NCBI GenBank assembly: GCA_963975495.1
Contig: CAXBID010000014.1
Span: forward strand, 1 to 29,208
Direction: 5' to 3'
Length of the DNA stretch: 29,208 nt
Source of the DNA: CAXBID01 sp963975495
GTDB taxonomy: Bacteria > Bacteroidota > Bacteroidia > Flavobacteriales > Flavobacteriaceae
Both the position numbers and the translations under genes were made by a program. Each line of letters opens with the position of its first letter. Within the stretch, counting starts at the first letter, position 1. Below the pieces are notes generated by a model that ran no database searches, was not told the origin of the DNA, and saw nothing but the letters and a program-made list of their open reading frames with translations. Shown in pieces: positions 1-6,643 of this stretch.

Positions 1-1
1 T

Positions 2-241
2 ATTGGTTTTTTTAACACAGGTGCTTACCAAGAAACCATTGGTGGATTTGGAGGTTTACAGCACTGTTTAATTCCGTCCCCAAAGCATATTTTAATCAAT
101 AGAGATGCAGATGGAAATTTAACCACAGAACTATTTAGTGAACAACAAAAAAGTGAAGACTTACTTAAAATATTAGGTTATAATTTAAGTTCAGAAAAAG
201 AAGAAAAGGATAAGGTTGCTGCACTTTTTGAAAATAGATAA
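2..241 (+). CDS. speA: Arginine decarboxylase, C-terminal fragment (5' end outside window)
   Basis: This is the last 79 codons of a gene that begins before the window. The segment starts IGFFNTGAYQETIGGFGG and continues QHCLIPSPKHILINRD, which matches my memory of the C-terminal part of the PLP-dependent (ornithine/DAP/arginine decarboxylase fold type III) arginine decarboxylase of Bacteroidota; the FNTGAYQ segment lies in the C-terminal beta domain of that fold. The enzyme converts arginine to agmatine and CO2 in the cytoplasm. The next gene is agmatinase, which uses agmatine, so the context supports the call. The tail is charged and lysine/glutamate rich. The only gap before agmatinase is a repeat-filled spacer of 287 bp. 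Only the C-terminus is visible, so a related decarboxylase cannot be fully excluded. Confidence 0.8.
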   Translation: MGFFNTGAYQETIGGFGGLQHCLIPSPKHILINRDADGNLTTELFSEQQKSEDLLKILGYNLSSEKEEKDKVAALFENR

Positions 242-263
242 CTTTAACTATAATTTCTAATTT

Positions 264-290
264 GTCCCCTTGAGGGGACTTTAGGGGTGT
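264..290. repeat. Short palindromic repeat, family III, copy 1
   Basis: A 27-bp sequence built on the palindrome GTCCCCTTGAGGGGAC followed by TTTAGGGGTGT. A second copy with one mismatch (T to C in the centre of the palindrome) lies at 5711-5737 inside a coding region. It starts 22 bp after the arginine decarboxylase stop. The hairpin followed by a T-rich stretch (TGTTTTTTTA, 288-297) could also act as a transcription terminator for that gene. Confidence 0.75.
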
Positions 291-312
291 TTTTTTAAAT
301 AAAATAAAATTT

Positions 313-477
313 AGTACATGACAAAATTTTATAAAAAGAACATAAACAGCATATTTTGAGGATATTAAGACTTGTCCATTCTGGAGACCTCACAGTTTTA
401 AAAACGTGTGAGGTCTGGATTATCCTGAAAACTGTGAGTAGTTTATTTCTCAAAATTAATTTTTGTCATGTACTTAG
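313..477. mobile_element. MITE-like element, copy A (terminal inverted repeats plus central hairpin)
   Basis: The element starts AGTACATGACAAAA at 313 and ends with the exact reverse complement TTTTGTCATGTACT (461-474). The following TTAG is shared with the second copy at 16346-16512, where the same 14-bp termini occur. Length is 162 bp between the inverted-repeat ends. In the centre, AGACCTCACA (385-394) pairs with TGTGAGGTCT (407-416), and GTTTT/AAAAC closes the stem apart from one bulged G. There is no open reading frame inside. Size, exact termini and lack of coding capacity fit a non-autonomous miniature element, but no clear target-site duplication is visible, so a structured intergenic repeat of another kind remains possible. 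Confidence 0.7.
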
Positions 478-504
478 AAAATAAAAAGTATAACAATTAA
501 AAGA

Positions 505-522
505 TTCCTGCTTTTGCAGGGA
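505..522 (+). repeat. Short hairpin repeat, family I variant, overlapping the speB leader
   Basis: TTCCTGC, loop TTTT, then GCAGGGA forms a 7-bp stem with one G.T pair. The stem matches the core of family I repeats at 5570-5593 and 16546-16569, in which the loop is GAAG. The 3' arm merges with AGGGAG at 518-523, which has Shine-Dalgarno character and lies 5 nt before the ATG at 529. Folding would hide that sequence. Confidence 0.5.
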
Positions 523-528
523 GTAATT

Positions 529-1467
529 ATGAAAACAAATACATACGCTGGAATTCCAGACGAACTAGGGAAATTGGAGCGTGCAAAAATCGTTTTAATA
601 CCCGTGCCTTATGACGGTACAAGTACATGGCAAAAAGGAGCTGATAAAGGGCCCCAGGCTTTTTTGGAAGCTTCAGGAAATATGGAACTTTATGATATTG
701 AAACAGCCACTGAAGTGTATCAACAAGGGGTGTTTTTAGCAGAGGCTGTTACCGAAAACGCATCGCCGGAAGCTATGGTTGATGCCGTTCATCAAGCAAC
801 AAAAAAATACATCAAAAAAAATAAGTTTGTTACCATTTTTGGTGGTGAGCATTCGGTATCTATTGGTACTATTCGTGCGTTTAACGAAATGTATCCAAGT
901 TTAACCGTATTGCATATTGACGCCCATGCAGATTTGCGCAAAGAGTACGATGGTTCAACTTGTAACCACGCCTGTGCAGTCTATGAAGCGAGTCAAACGA
1001 GCAACTTAATTCAGGTAGGAATTCGATCTATGGATATTATGGAAAAAACCATAATGGACGAAGAGAAAACCTATTTTGCACATGAGATGGCAATAGATGA
1101 TACTTGGATGGATTCAGCAATTGATCAAATGACGGATAATGTCTTTATCACGTTTGATTTAGATGCTTTTGATCCTTCTATTTTACCAAGTACGGGTACG
1201 CCCGAACCAGGGGGGTTATTTTGGTATGAGACCCTTGGGTTTTTAAAACAAGTATTTGAGGAAAAAAATGTGGTAGGGTTTGATATTGTTGAGCTTTGCC
1301 CAAATAAAAAAGAAAAATCCTCAGATTTTTTAGCTGCCAAATTATATTATAAAATGTTGAGTTATAAGTTTATGAATGAAGCGATTGATGGTGATTATGA
1401 TAATACCTATGAAAACTCAAAACAAAAAACCAACACATTAAAATTTAGCGAAGAAGATGACTACTAA
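529..1467 (+). CDS. speB: Agmatinase
   Basis: A 312-residue ureohydrolase (arginase/agmatinase family) that hydrolyses agmatine to putrescine and urea in the cytoplasm. The dinuclear manganese site is visible: GGEHS with His108, DAHAD with Asp131, His133 and Asp135, and FDLDAFD with Asp210 and Asp212, followed by the family's DP..LP stretch and GTPEPGG. Length is normal for the family. An in-frame TTG at 514 lies inside a hairpin repeat; ATG 529 is preferred because it starts MKTNTYAG, where the family usually begins, and AGGGAG lies 5 nt upstream. The 3' end overlaps the next gene by 11 bp, so the two are very likely translationally coupled. Arginine decarboxylase lies just upstream, giving a complete arginine to agmatine to putrescine route. 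Confidence 0.93.
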   Translation: MKTNTYAGIPDELGKLERAKIVLIPVPYDGTSTWQKGADKGPQAFLEASGNMELYDIETATEVYQQGVFLAEAVTENASPEAMVDAVHQATKKYIKKNKFVTIFGGEHSVSIGTIRAFNEMYPSLTVLHIDAHADLRKEYDGSTCNHACAVYEASQTSNLIQVGIRSMDIMEKTIMDEEKTYFAHEMAIDDTWMDSAIDQMTDNVFITFDLDAFDPSILPSTGTPEPGGLFWYETLGFLKQVFEEKNVVGFDIVELCPNKKEKSSDFLAAKLYYKMLSYKFMNEAIDGDYDNTYENSKQKTNTLKFSEEDDY

Positions 1468-2431
1468 AGGACCAATTTCCCAATTTATAGAAAAACACTA
1501 TTTGCATTTTAATGCAGCCGCTTTGGTTGATGCCGCAAAAGGTTACGAAGCACAGTTGGAATCTGGCGCAAAAATGTTAGTATCGCTTGCCGGTGCGATG
1601 AGTACCGCAGAATTAGGTAAAAGTTTTGCTGAAATGATTCGTCAGGATAAAGTACAAATTATTTCATGTACTGGTGCTAACCTTGAGGAAGATATTATGA
1701 ATTTAGTGGCACATTCACATTACAAACGCGTGCCCAATTACCGTGATTTAACACCACAAGAAGAGTGGGATTTGTTGGAAAAAGGATTAAACCGAGTGAC
1801 TGATACTTGTATCCCTGAACACGAAGCATTCAGACGTTTACAGGAGCATATTGTTAAAATTTGGAAAGAAGCTGAAGCTAAAGATGAACGCTATTTACCT
1901 CATGAATATATGTATAAAATGTTACTTTCGGGTGTTTTAGAACAATATTATGAAATTGATTTAAAAGACTCTTGGATGTACGCCGCTGCTGAAAAAAACT
2001 TACCTATAGTTTGCCCAGGTTGGGAAGATAGTACTATGGGAAATATTTTTGCTAGTTATGTTTTAAAAGGTGAATTGAAAGCGAGTACAATGAAATCTGG
2101 TATTGAATACATGACGTTTTTAGCGGATTGGTACACTGATAATTCTAAAAACGGTATTGGCTTCTTCCAAATAGGTGGCGGAATTGCAGGCGATTTTCCA
2201 ATTTGTGTCGTGCCTATGTTATATCAAGATATGGAACGCACTGATACACCATTTTGGAGTTATTTTTGTCAAATAAGCGATTCTACAACAAGTTACGGAT
2301 CGTATTCTGGGGCAGTTCCCAATGAGAAAATCACTTGGGGTAAATTAGATATTAAAACACCAAAGTTCATCATAGAAAGTGATGCTACTATTGTTGCACC
2401 CTTAATTTTTGCATATCTTTTAGGCCAATAA
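1457..2431 (+). CDS. Deoxyhypusine synthase family protein, probable homospermidine synthase
   Basis: A 324-residue protein of the deoxyhypusine synthase family. Family signs include CTGANLEEDIMNL (NAD-binding region), the FFQIGGGIAGDFPI glycine-rich segment and NEKITWGKLD with Lys296, which corresponds to the active-site lysine of eukaryotic and archaeal enzymes that carries the aminobutyl group. Bacteria have no eIF5A/hypusine target, so the protein substrate is absent. Plant homospermidine synthases arose from this family, and homospermidine is a common major polyamine in Flavobacteriaceae, so the likely reaction is NAD-dependent transfer of an aminobutyl group from a diamine or spermidine to putrescine. 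The gene overlaps agmatinase by 11 bp and ends 2 nt before the next start, placing it in the polyamine operon. Family membership is clear; the exact substrate is inferred. Confidence 0.85.
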   Translation: MTTKGPISQFIEKHYLHFNAAALVDAAKGYEAQLESGAKMLVSLAGAMSTAELGKSFAEMIRQDKVQIISCTGANLEEDIMNLVAHSHYKRVPNYRDLTPQEEWDLLEKGLNRVTDTCIPEHEAFRRLQEHIVKIWKEAEAKDERYLPHEYMYKMLLSGVLEQYYEIDLKDSWMYAAAEKNLPIVCPGWEDSTMGNIFASYVLKGELKASTMKSGIEYMTFLADWYTDNSKNGIGFFQIGGGIAGDFPICVVPMLYQDMERTDTPFWSYFCQISDSTTSYGSYSGAVPNEKITWGKLDIKTPKFIIESDATIVAPLIFAYLLGQ

Positions 2432-2433
2432 TT

Positions 2434-3960
2434 ATGGATACTGAAAAAATAGAAAATATTGAGCTAAAATACCTTACGGTTGATGATTTTGAAGAATTAA
2501 AAGCAGCAACCTTAGAGTCTTATGGCGGTGTGCTCAACTCTTATTGGAAAAAGCATCACATCGAAGATTTAACCTCAATGTTCCCAGAGGGGCAGGTGAT
2601 TATAAAAATAGATGGTGATATTGCAGGTTGTGCATTATCGCTTATTGTAGATTATGATAGTATTGATGATGAGCATACTTATGAAGATATTATTGGCGGA
2701 GAATCTTTTAAAAACCATCATGCAGATGGAGATGTCCTTTATGGAATTGATGTATTTATAAAACCGGAATATAGAGGCCTGCGCTTAGGAAGACGTCTTT
2801 ATGATTATAGAAAAGAAGTTTGTGAAAACCTAAACCTAAAAGGTATTGTTTTCGGTGGCAGAATGCCAAATTATCATAAACATAAAGAGTTTTCGCCAAA
2901 AGAATACATAGAAAAAGTAAAGCGCAAAGAAATTCATGACCCCGTTTTGAATTTTCAAATTTCCAATGATTTTCATCCCGTGAGAATTTTAAAAGGGTAT
3001 TTGGAAGGAGATACAGCATCAAATGAATATGCCGTGTTAATGGAATGGGATAATATTTATTATACCAAACCCTCAAAAAAGGCCGCTACCGTTAAAACAG
3101 TTGTTCGTTTAGGCCTTATACAATGGCAAATGCGTAGCTATAAAAGCTTAGACGATTTAATGCAGCAAGTGGAGTATTTTATTGACAGTGTTTCGGCATA
3201 TCGGTCTGATTTTGCTGTCTTTCCAGAGTTTTTCAATGCGCCATTAATGGCAGAATTTAATCATTTGCATGAGTCTGAGGCAATTAGGGAACTTGCAAAG
3301 TTTACTGAAACAATAGTTTCTAAACTACAAGAGTTATCTATATCCTATAATATCAATATTATTTCCGGTAGTATGCCTGAAGTTGTAGACGATAAGTTAT
3401 ACAACGTAGGTTATTTATGTAAGCGTGATGGTAATGTAGAACGCTATGAAAAAATTCATGTCACGCCAGACGAAGCAAAAGTTTGGGGTATGCAACGTGG
3501 CAATAAGTTGCAAACTTTTGAAACCGATTGTGGAAAAATAGGCATATTAATCTGTTACGATTCTGAGTTTCCTGAATTATCGCGGTTATTGGCAGATGAA
3601 GGTATGGATATTTTATTTATTCCTTTTTTAACAGACACGCAAAACGGATATTCGCGTGTCAGACTTTGTGCTCAAGCACGAGCAGTAGAAAATGAGTGCT
3701 ATGTTGCCATTTCAGGTAGTGTGGGTAATTTGCCTAATGTAAACAACATGGATATTCAATATGCACAATCGGCAGTATTTACGCCATGCGATTTTTCGTT
3801 TCCAAGCAATGGTATTAAAGCGGAAGCCACACCGAATACAGAAATGATTTTAGTGGCGGATGTAGATATTAGTTTATTAAGAGAACTCCATTCCTTTGGA
3901 GCCGTTAAAAATTTAAAAGACAGAAGAAAAGATTTTTACGATGTTATTCGTGTTAAATAA
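2434..3960 (+). CDS. GNAT acetyltransferase fused to carbon-nitrogen hydrolase (nitrilase superfamily)
   Basis: A 508-residue two-domain protein. Residues about 5-200 form a GNAT N-acetyltransferase-like domain with the acetyl-CoA signature RGLRLGRRL after a YGIDVFIKPEY strand. Residues about 225-500 form a nitrilase-superfamily amidase with the full catalytic triad: Glu265 (FPEFF), Lys340 (YEKIH) and Cys374 (LICYDSEFPE). This fusion occurs as a recognised family in Bacteroidota and other bacteria, but I know of no settled substrate. It begins 2 nt after the deoxyhypusine-synthase-like gene, so it is probably translated from the same message. In that context the hydrolase half could act on N-carbamoylputrescine or acylated polyamines, and the GNAT half could acetylate polyamines; both are guesses from position. 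The domain calls are strong. Confidence 0.88.
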   Translation: MDTEKIENIELKYLTVDDFEELKAATLESYGGVLNSYWKKHHIEDLTSMFPEGQVIIKIDGDIAGCALSLIVDYDSIDDEHTYEDIIGGESFKNHHADGDVLYGIDVFIKPEYRGLRLGRRLYDYRKEVCENLNLKGIVFGGRMPNYHKHKEFSPKEYIEKVKRKEIHDPVLNFQISNDFHPVRILKGYLEGDTASNEYAVLMEWDNIYYTKPSKKAATVKTVVRLGLIQWQMRSYKSLDDLMQQVEYFIDSVSAYRSDFAVFPEFFNAPLMAEFNHLHESEAIRELAKFTETIVSKLQELSISYNINIISGSMPEVVDDKLYNVGYLCKRDGNVERYEKIHVTPDEAKVWGMQRGNKLQTFETDCGKIGILICYDSEFPELSRLLADEGMDILFIPFLTDTQNGYSRVRLCAQARAVENECYVAISGSVGNLPNVNNMDIQYAQSAVFTPCDFSFPSNGIKAEATPNTEMILVADVDISLLRELHSFGAVKNLKDRRKDFYDVIRVK

Positions 3961-4008
3961 TGATAAATAGTATCTTTAACTAATAACTAACTTTTTTACC
4001 CCATAAAA

Positions 4009-4332
4009 ATGAAAAACCGAAATGATAATTTAAAACGTGTCATTGTAGATTTTAAAAAATTAACGCCAGAGATACTAGCTTTACTGGTTGAAAGATACCC
4101 AGATGGTTATGATGATGACCAAATCATATCCTTCAAAAATCAACATAATGAAATGATTGAAGCTGTTGAGGTAATCACTGAGGATACAAAGTATTTAGTA
4201 AAAGTGAGTACTAAATTAGCGGTTACTATGGAAAATTATGATGAAGATGACTATGAAGATTTTGATAATGATGATCCAGAAGCAGTGCAAGACCCAGATG
4301 TGGTTGATGAAGATACAGATGATAACGATTAA
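4009..4332 (+). CDS. Conserved small protein with very acidic C-terminal tail
   Basis: A 107-residue protein of unknown function. Residues 1-75 look like a folded domain (KRVIVDFKKLTPEILALL, then YPDGYDDDQIISFKN and VEAVEV-like strands), and the last 35 residues are almost entirely Asp and Glu. There is no signal peptide or membrane segment, so it is probably cytoplasmic. I recall similar short proteins in other flavobacteria without an experimentally supported role. The ATG follows an A-rich leader, and the start MKNRNDNLKRV gives the longest plausible product. It is 48 bp after the polyamine cluster and 14 bp before the next small gene, so it is more likely grouped with the two following acidic genes than with polyamine synthesis. 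Confidence 0.75.
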   Translation: MKNRNDNLKRVIVDFKKLTPEILALLVERYPDGYDDDQIISFKNQHNEMIEAVEVITEDTKYLVKVSTKLAVTMENYDEDDYEDFDNDDPEAVQDPDVVDEDTDDND

Positions 4333-4346
4333 TAAATAATAGTATT

Positions 4347-4568
4347 ATGAGAACAGCTGTTTTTAAGTCTTACAAAAACGGTTATTACAAGTTTTGGTTT
4401 GAGAACGGCGAGGAGTTAGCTTTTGAAGAAGTGCATCCTCGCGTATTGAAACAATTCGATTTAAAAAATGATAAAAGTTTAATAGACAAAGACTTTAGAA
4501 TAACATTTGTTGAAGATGGAAGCGATGATGATGTTATTTATAGAGTGCAGAGTCTTAAACCCATTTAA
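4347..4568 (+). CDS. Small uncharacterised protein, cytoplasmic paralogue of the next gene
   Basis: A 73-residue protein without signal peptide, starting MRTAVFKSYKNGYYKFWF. I do not recognise a named domain. It aligns by eye with the body of the downstream product (4605-4990): aromatic strand Y..Y.F.F, then G.E..L/T.F..V, the shared VL..FDL segment, LI...F.IT and a terminal D.D.I.....L. This suggests tandem duplication followed by gain of a signal peptide in the second copy. The short beta-strand pattern suggests a small beta-sheet domain. It lies 14 bp after the preceding acidic gene and 36 bp before the downstream start, so the three probably form one transcript. Confidence 0.65.
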   Translation: MRTAVFKSYKNGYYKFWFENGEELAFEEVHPRVLKQFDLKNDKSLIDKDFRITFVEDGSDDDVIYRVQSLKPI

Positions 4569-4604
4569 GACATTATTTTATTAATAATTTTAAATCTTTA
4601 AAAA

Positions 4605-4990
4605 ATGAAAACAAAATCATTAATGTTTTTCAGTAGTGCTGTTGCGTGTTTTTTGTTCTTGAACTCAAGACGAGTTCCTTATCAAGTTTTGAATCATCCA
4701 ATTATTTTAACCAACGTATCCAAGATGAAATTGTTATAAATGCCACTTATGATGAGCATGAAGATTATGGGTATAATTTTCTTTACAAGGATGCTGAAGG
4801 TGAAGAAAAGACGATAACGTTCCATAAAGTAGAACAATCTGTTTTGGATGGTTTCGATTTAAACGCTGAGGCATTAATAAAAACTAAATTCAAAATAACC
4901 TATAAGATTTCGATTAAAAAATCAAAGGATGAATTCGGTAACGAAGATGAAGATGAAATATTTACCATTATTAAATTAGAGAAATTATAA
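4605..4990 (+). pseudogene. Secreted paralogue of 4347-4568 with an apparent -1 frameshift
   Basis: ATG 4605 opens a frame encoding MKTKSLMFFSSAVACFLF, a good signal peptide start, but that frame stops after 44 codons. The body homologous to the previous gene continues in the -1 frame from about 4655 (VLELKTSSLSSFESS onwards) to the stop at 4990. The only ATG suited as a start is in the first frame; the second frame has just a GTG at 4646. The frames meet at T TTT TTG (4649-4655), a heptamer on which both tRNAs could re-pair after a -1 slip. The options are a one-base deletion (true decay or sequencing error in the T run) or programmed frameshifting. If joined, the product is about 128 residues and exported. 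The body is rich in Lys, Glu and Asp. A terminator follows at 5012-5036. Confidence 0.6.
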
Positions 4991-5008
4991 GCTTTAAATT
5001 CAGCAAAA

Positions 5009-6553
5009 TCAAGCGTCCAATTTGGATGCTTTTTTTATAAATATTTCCCAAATAAACACGCCATAAACAATAGCGTATTCTACAGCTATAATCCATAAGT
5101 TTTCACTTTTATCGGCCTTATTTATGTTTATATAGGCCAGATAGCTCAATATAATTACGAAACTCCAAACCAACGGAAATTTATATTTAGTAAACACACT
5201 CAAAATAAGTAATGTAGCAATATACCACGGATGCACTGTAGTAGCCGTAAAATAGTAAAAGGACAACACCAGTAGCATAGCAGTAATTAACTGAGATAGG
5301 TTTTTATTTTTTCTGAAAAATGTTAAGATTAAAACAAATATCAAAACAAGTATTGGGGTTATTTTACCAATAATGGCAATTTCGTTATAGCCTCTAAACC
5401 AGTATCCAATCTCACGGGCAACGTAATATAAACTGGCATTAAATTCAAAATTCTGAAACCAAAGAGCCACGGTTTCAGTGTAATTATTTATAAATTCTGA
5501 GGAATAAAAAGGAAGAAACAATAGTACGGTTGTAATGATAACGATGCTATAAAACCCAATTAACTTTGTCATTCCTGCGAAGGCAGGAACCCATTTTTTA
5601 AAGTTGTCATTGCGAGGAGTAAGCGACAGCTTGTCCCAATATTTTTTCGGGAAAGCAATTTCATTATTAGAAACAGAATCCTTCACTCGATTAGCTGAGA
5701 CGTCATAATTGTCCCCTCGAGGGGACTTTAGGGGTGTATTTATATTGCGAAAAGATTTACCAAAAACAAACCACTGATAAAACAAGGGTAAAAATATTAA
5801 TGGTACGAGTTTAACAGAAATAGATAATGCGAAAACCATCGCAGCCCATTGCCATTTTCCAATATATAACAAATACAAACTCCAAATCAAAAAGAAAATC
5901 ATCACGCCTTCAAAATGTAAATTTCCAGTGAGTTCGATGATGATAAACGGATTTAAAATGTACCAAAAAATATTATAAACTGGAATTTTGAGTTTTTCTA
6001 AAAGCTTTTTTCCAAAATAAAGCGTACCAAAATCGGCAGCAATAATAATAAGGCGTAATCCAACAACCGAACTCAACATACTTTTTCCAGGAAACAGATT
6101 AGCAATAACAAAGCATAATTGATTTATTGGTGGATAATTTGTAAAATGACTTGCGTTTAAACTACCCATGCCCGCATATAATTCTTGCGCATACGCAACA
6201 GGAAATTCACTTTTAGAAATGAATGATTGCACAGTGTATAAATATGGATTAAAACCTTCTAAAATCATACGTCCATCCCAAATAAAACGATAAAAATCTT
6301 GTGATAAATTAGGAATGGCTAGAATGAAAACAGCTCTAAATCCAAAAGCTATATAAGTTAAAAAAGTTATGCTGTTTTTAAAAAGGTGAATCAATTTATA
6401 AAACAAAAAAAATAATGCGCCATAAAGCATAATTAATTTCACATAATCAGTACGTAATAAATCGTATGCAAAGGCTATATAAAACAGAACACTTGCTAAA
6501 ACCATAAGCAAGGGCGCTTTATTTAACTTAAAAAATGTAGGATTTAAATGCAT
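5009..6553 (-). CDS. GT-C (GT87/MptB-like) membrane mannosyltransferase-like protein with in-frame repeat insertion
   Basis: A 514-residue integral membrane protein with about a dozen hydrophobic helices. Near the N-terminus, after the first helices, SQDFYRFIWDGRMILEG contains the acidic loop typical of GT-C polyprenyl-phosphate-sugar transferases, followed by NPY and the HFTNYPPI loop; the C-terminal half has a TTVHPWY motif. It probably transfers a mannose or other hexose from a lipid-phosphate donor at the periplasmic face. Residues about 270-330, between two membrane helices, are unlike the rest: TPLKSPRGDN, LSLTPRNDN and WVPAFAGMT are translations of intergenic repeat families located at 5570-5737. 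The insertion keeps the frame and adds roughly 59 residues to a loop. The start MHLNPTFFKLNK immediately precedes the first helix. No neighbour reveals its acceptor, though two GT2 enzymes lie at 18632-20811. Confidence 0.8.
   Translation of the reverse strand: MHLNPTFFKLNKAPLLMVLASVLFYIAFAYDLLRTDYVKLIMLYGALFFLFYKLIHLFKNSITFLTYIAFGFRAVFILAIPNLSQDFYRFIWDGRMILEGFNPYLYTVQSFISKSEFPVAYAQELYAGMGSLNASHFTNYPPINQLCFVIANLFPGKSMLSSVVGLRLIIIAADFGTLYFGKKLLEKLKIPVYNIFWYILNPFIIIELTGNLHFEGVMIFFLIWSLYLLYIGKWQWAAMVFALSISVKLVPLIFLPLFYQWFVFGKSFRNINTPLKSPRGDNYDVSANRVKDSVSNNEIAFPKKYWDKLSLTPRNDNFKKWVPAFAGMTKLIGFYSIVIITTVLLFLPFYSSEFINNYTETVALWFQNFEFNASLYYVAREIGYWFRGYNEIAIIGKITPILVLIFVLILTFFRKNKNLSQLITAMLLVLSFYYFTATTVHPWYIATLLILSVFTKYKFPLVWSFVIILSYLAYININKADKSENLWIIAVEYAIVYGVFIWEIFIKKASKLDA
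5012..5036 (+). terminator. Intrinsic terminator for the small-gene operon
   Basis: AGCGTCC (5012-5018), loop AATTT, then GGATGCT (5024-5030) gives a 7-bp stem with one G.T pair, followed by seven T residues (5030-5036) on the plus strand. It lies 22 bp after the stop at 4990. It sits inside the last codons of the convergent gene, whose C-terminal residues KASKLDA are encoded by this stem. The minus strand lacks a good T tract, so it should act mainly on plus-strand transcripts. Confidence 0.7.
5570..5593. repeat. Short hairpin repeat, family I, copy inside the GT-C gene
   Basis: CATTCCTGCGAAGGCAGGAA followed by CCCA. The stem TTCCTGC/GCAGGAA has loop GAAG. A 24-bp copy with one mismatch is at 16546-16569, and a shorter variant stem is at 505-522. 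Read on the minus strand it encodes WVPAFAGM. I recognise this peptide as a frequent false ORF product of a repeat found between genes in many bacterial genomes. Confidence 0.75.
5606..5661. repeat. REP-like repeat, family II, inside the GT-C gene
   Basis: GTCATTGCGAGGAGTAAGCG at 5606-5625 and AAGCAATT at 5653-5660 resemble the two ends of a widespread bacterial repeat (GTCATTGCGAGG...GAAGCAATCTC), split here by a TCCC...GGGA inverted repeat (5634-5652). There is no second copy in the window, so this rests on recall of the family. It encodes LSLTPRNDN in the minus-strand frame. Confidence 0.5.
5711..5737. repeat. Short palindromic repeat, family III, copy 2
   Basis: Perfect 16-bp palindrome GTCCCCTCGAGGGGAC followed by TTTAGGGGTGT; 26 of 27 bases match the intergenic copy at 264-290. 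Here it lies within codons of the GT-C gene and encodes NTPLKSPRGDN on the minus strand. Confidence 0.8.
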
Positions 6554-6643
6554 ATCCCAAATATAATCTTATTTGCTACATCATGTAACGGATAATTTGA
6601 AGCTACTATTACGTTGTAGTTAATATTTAAATGAAAATAGTTG

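Noticed and set aside
2756..3076. Minus-strand open frame of 106 codons inside the GNAT domain.
   Set aside because: It is a shadow of a well-supported coding region with clear motifs on the plus strand; composition is not protein-like for this genome.
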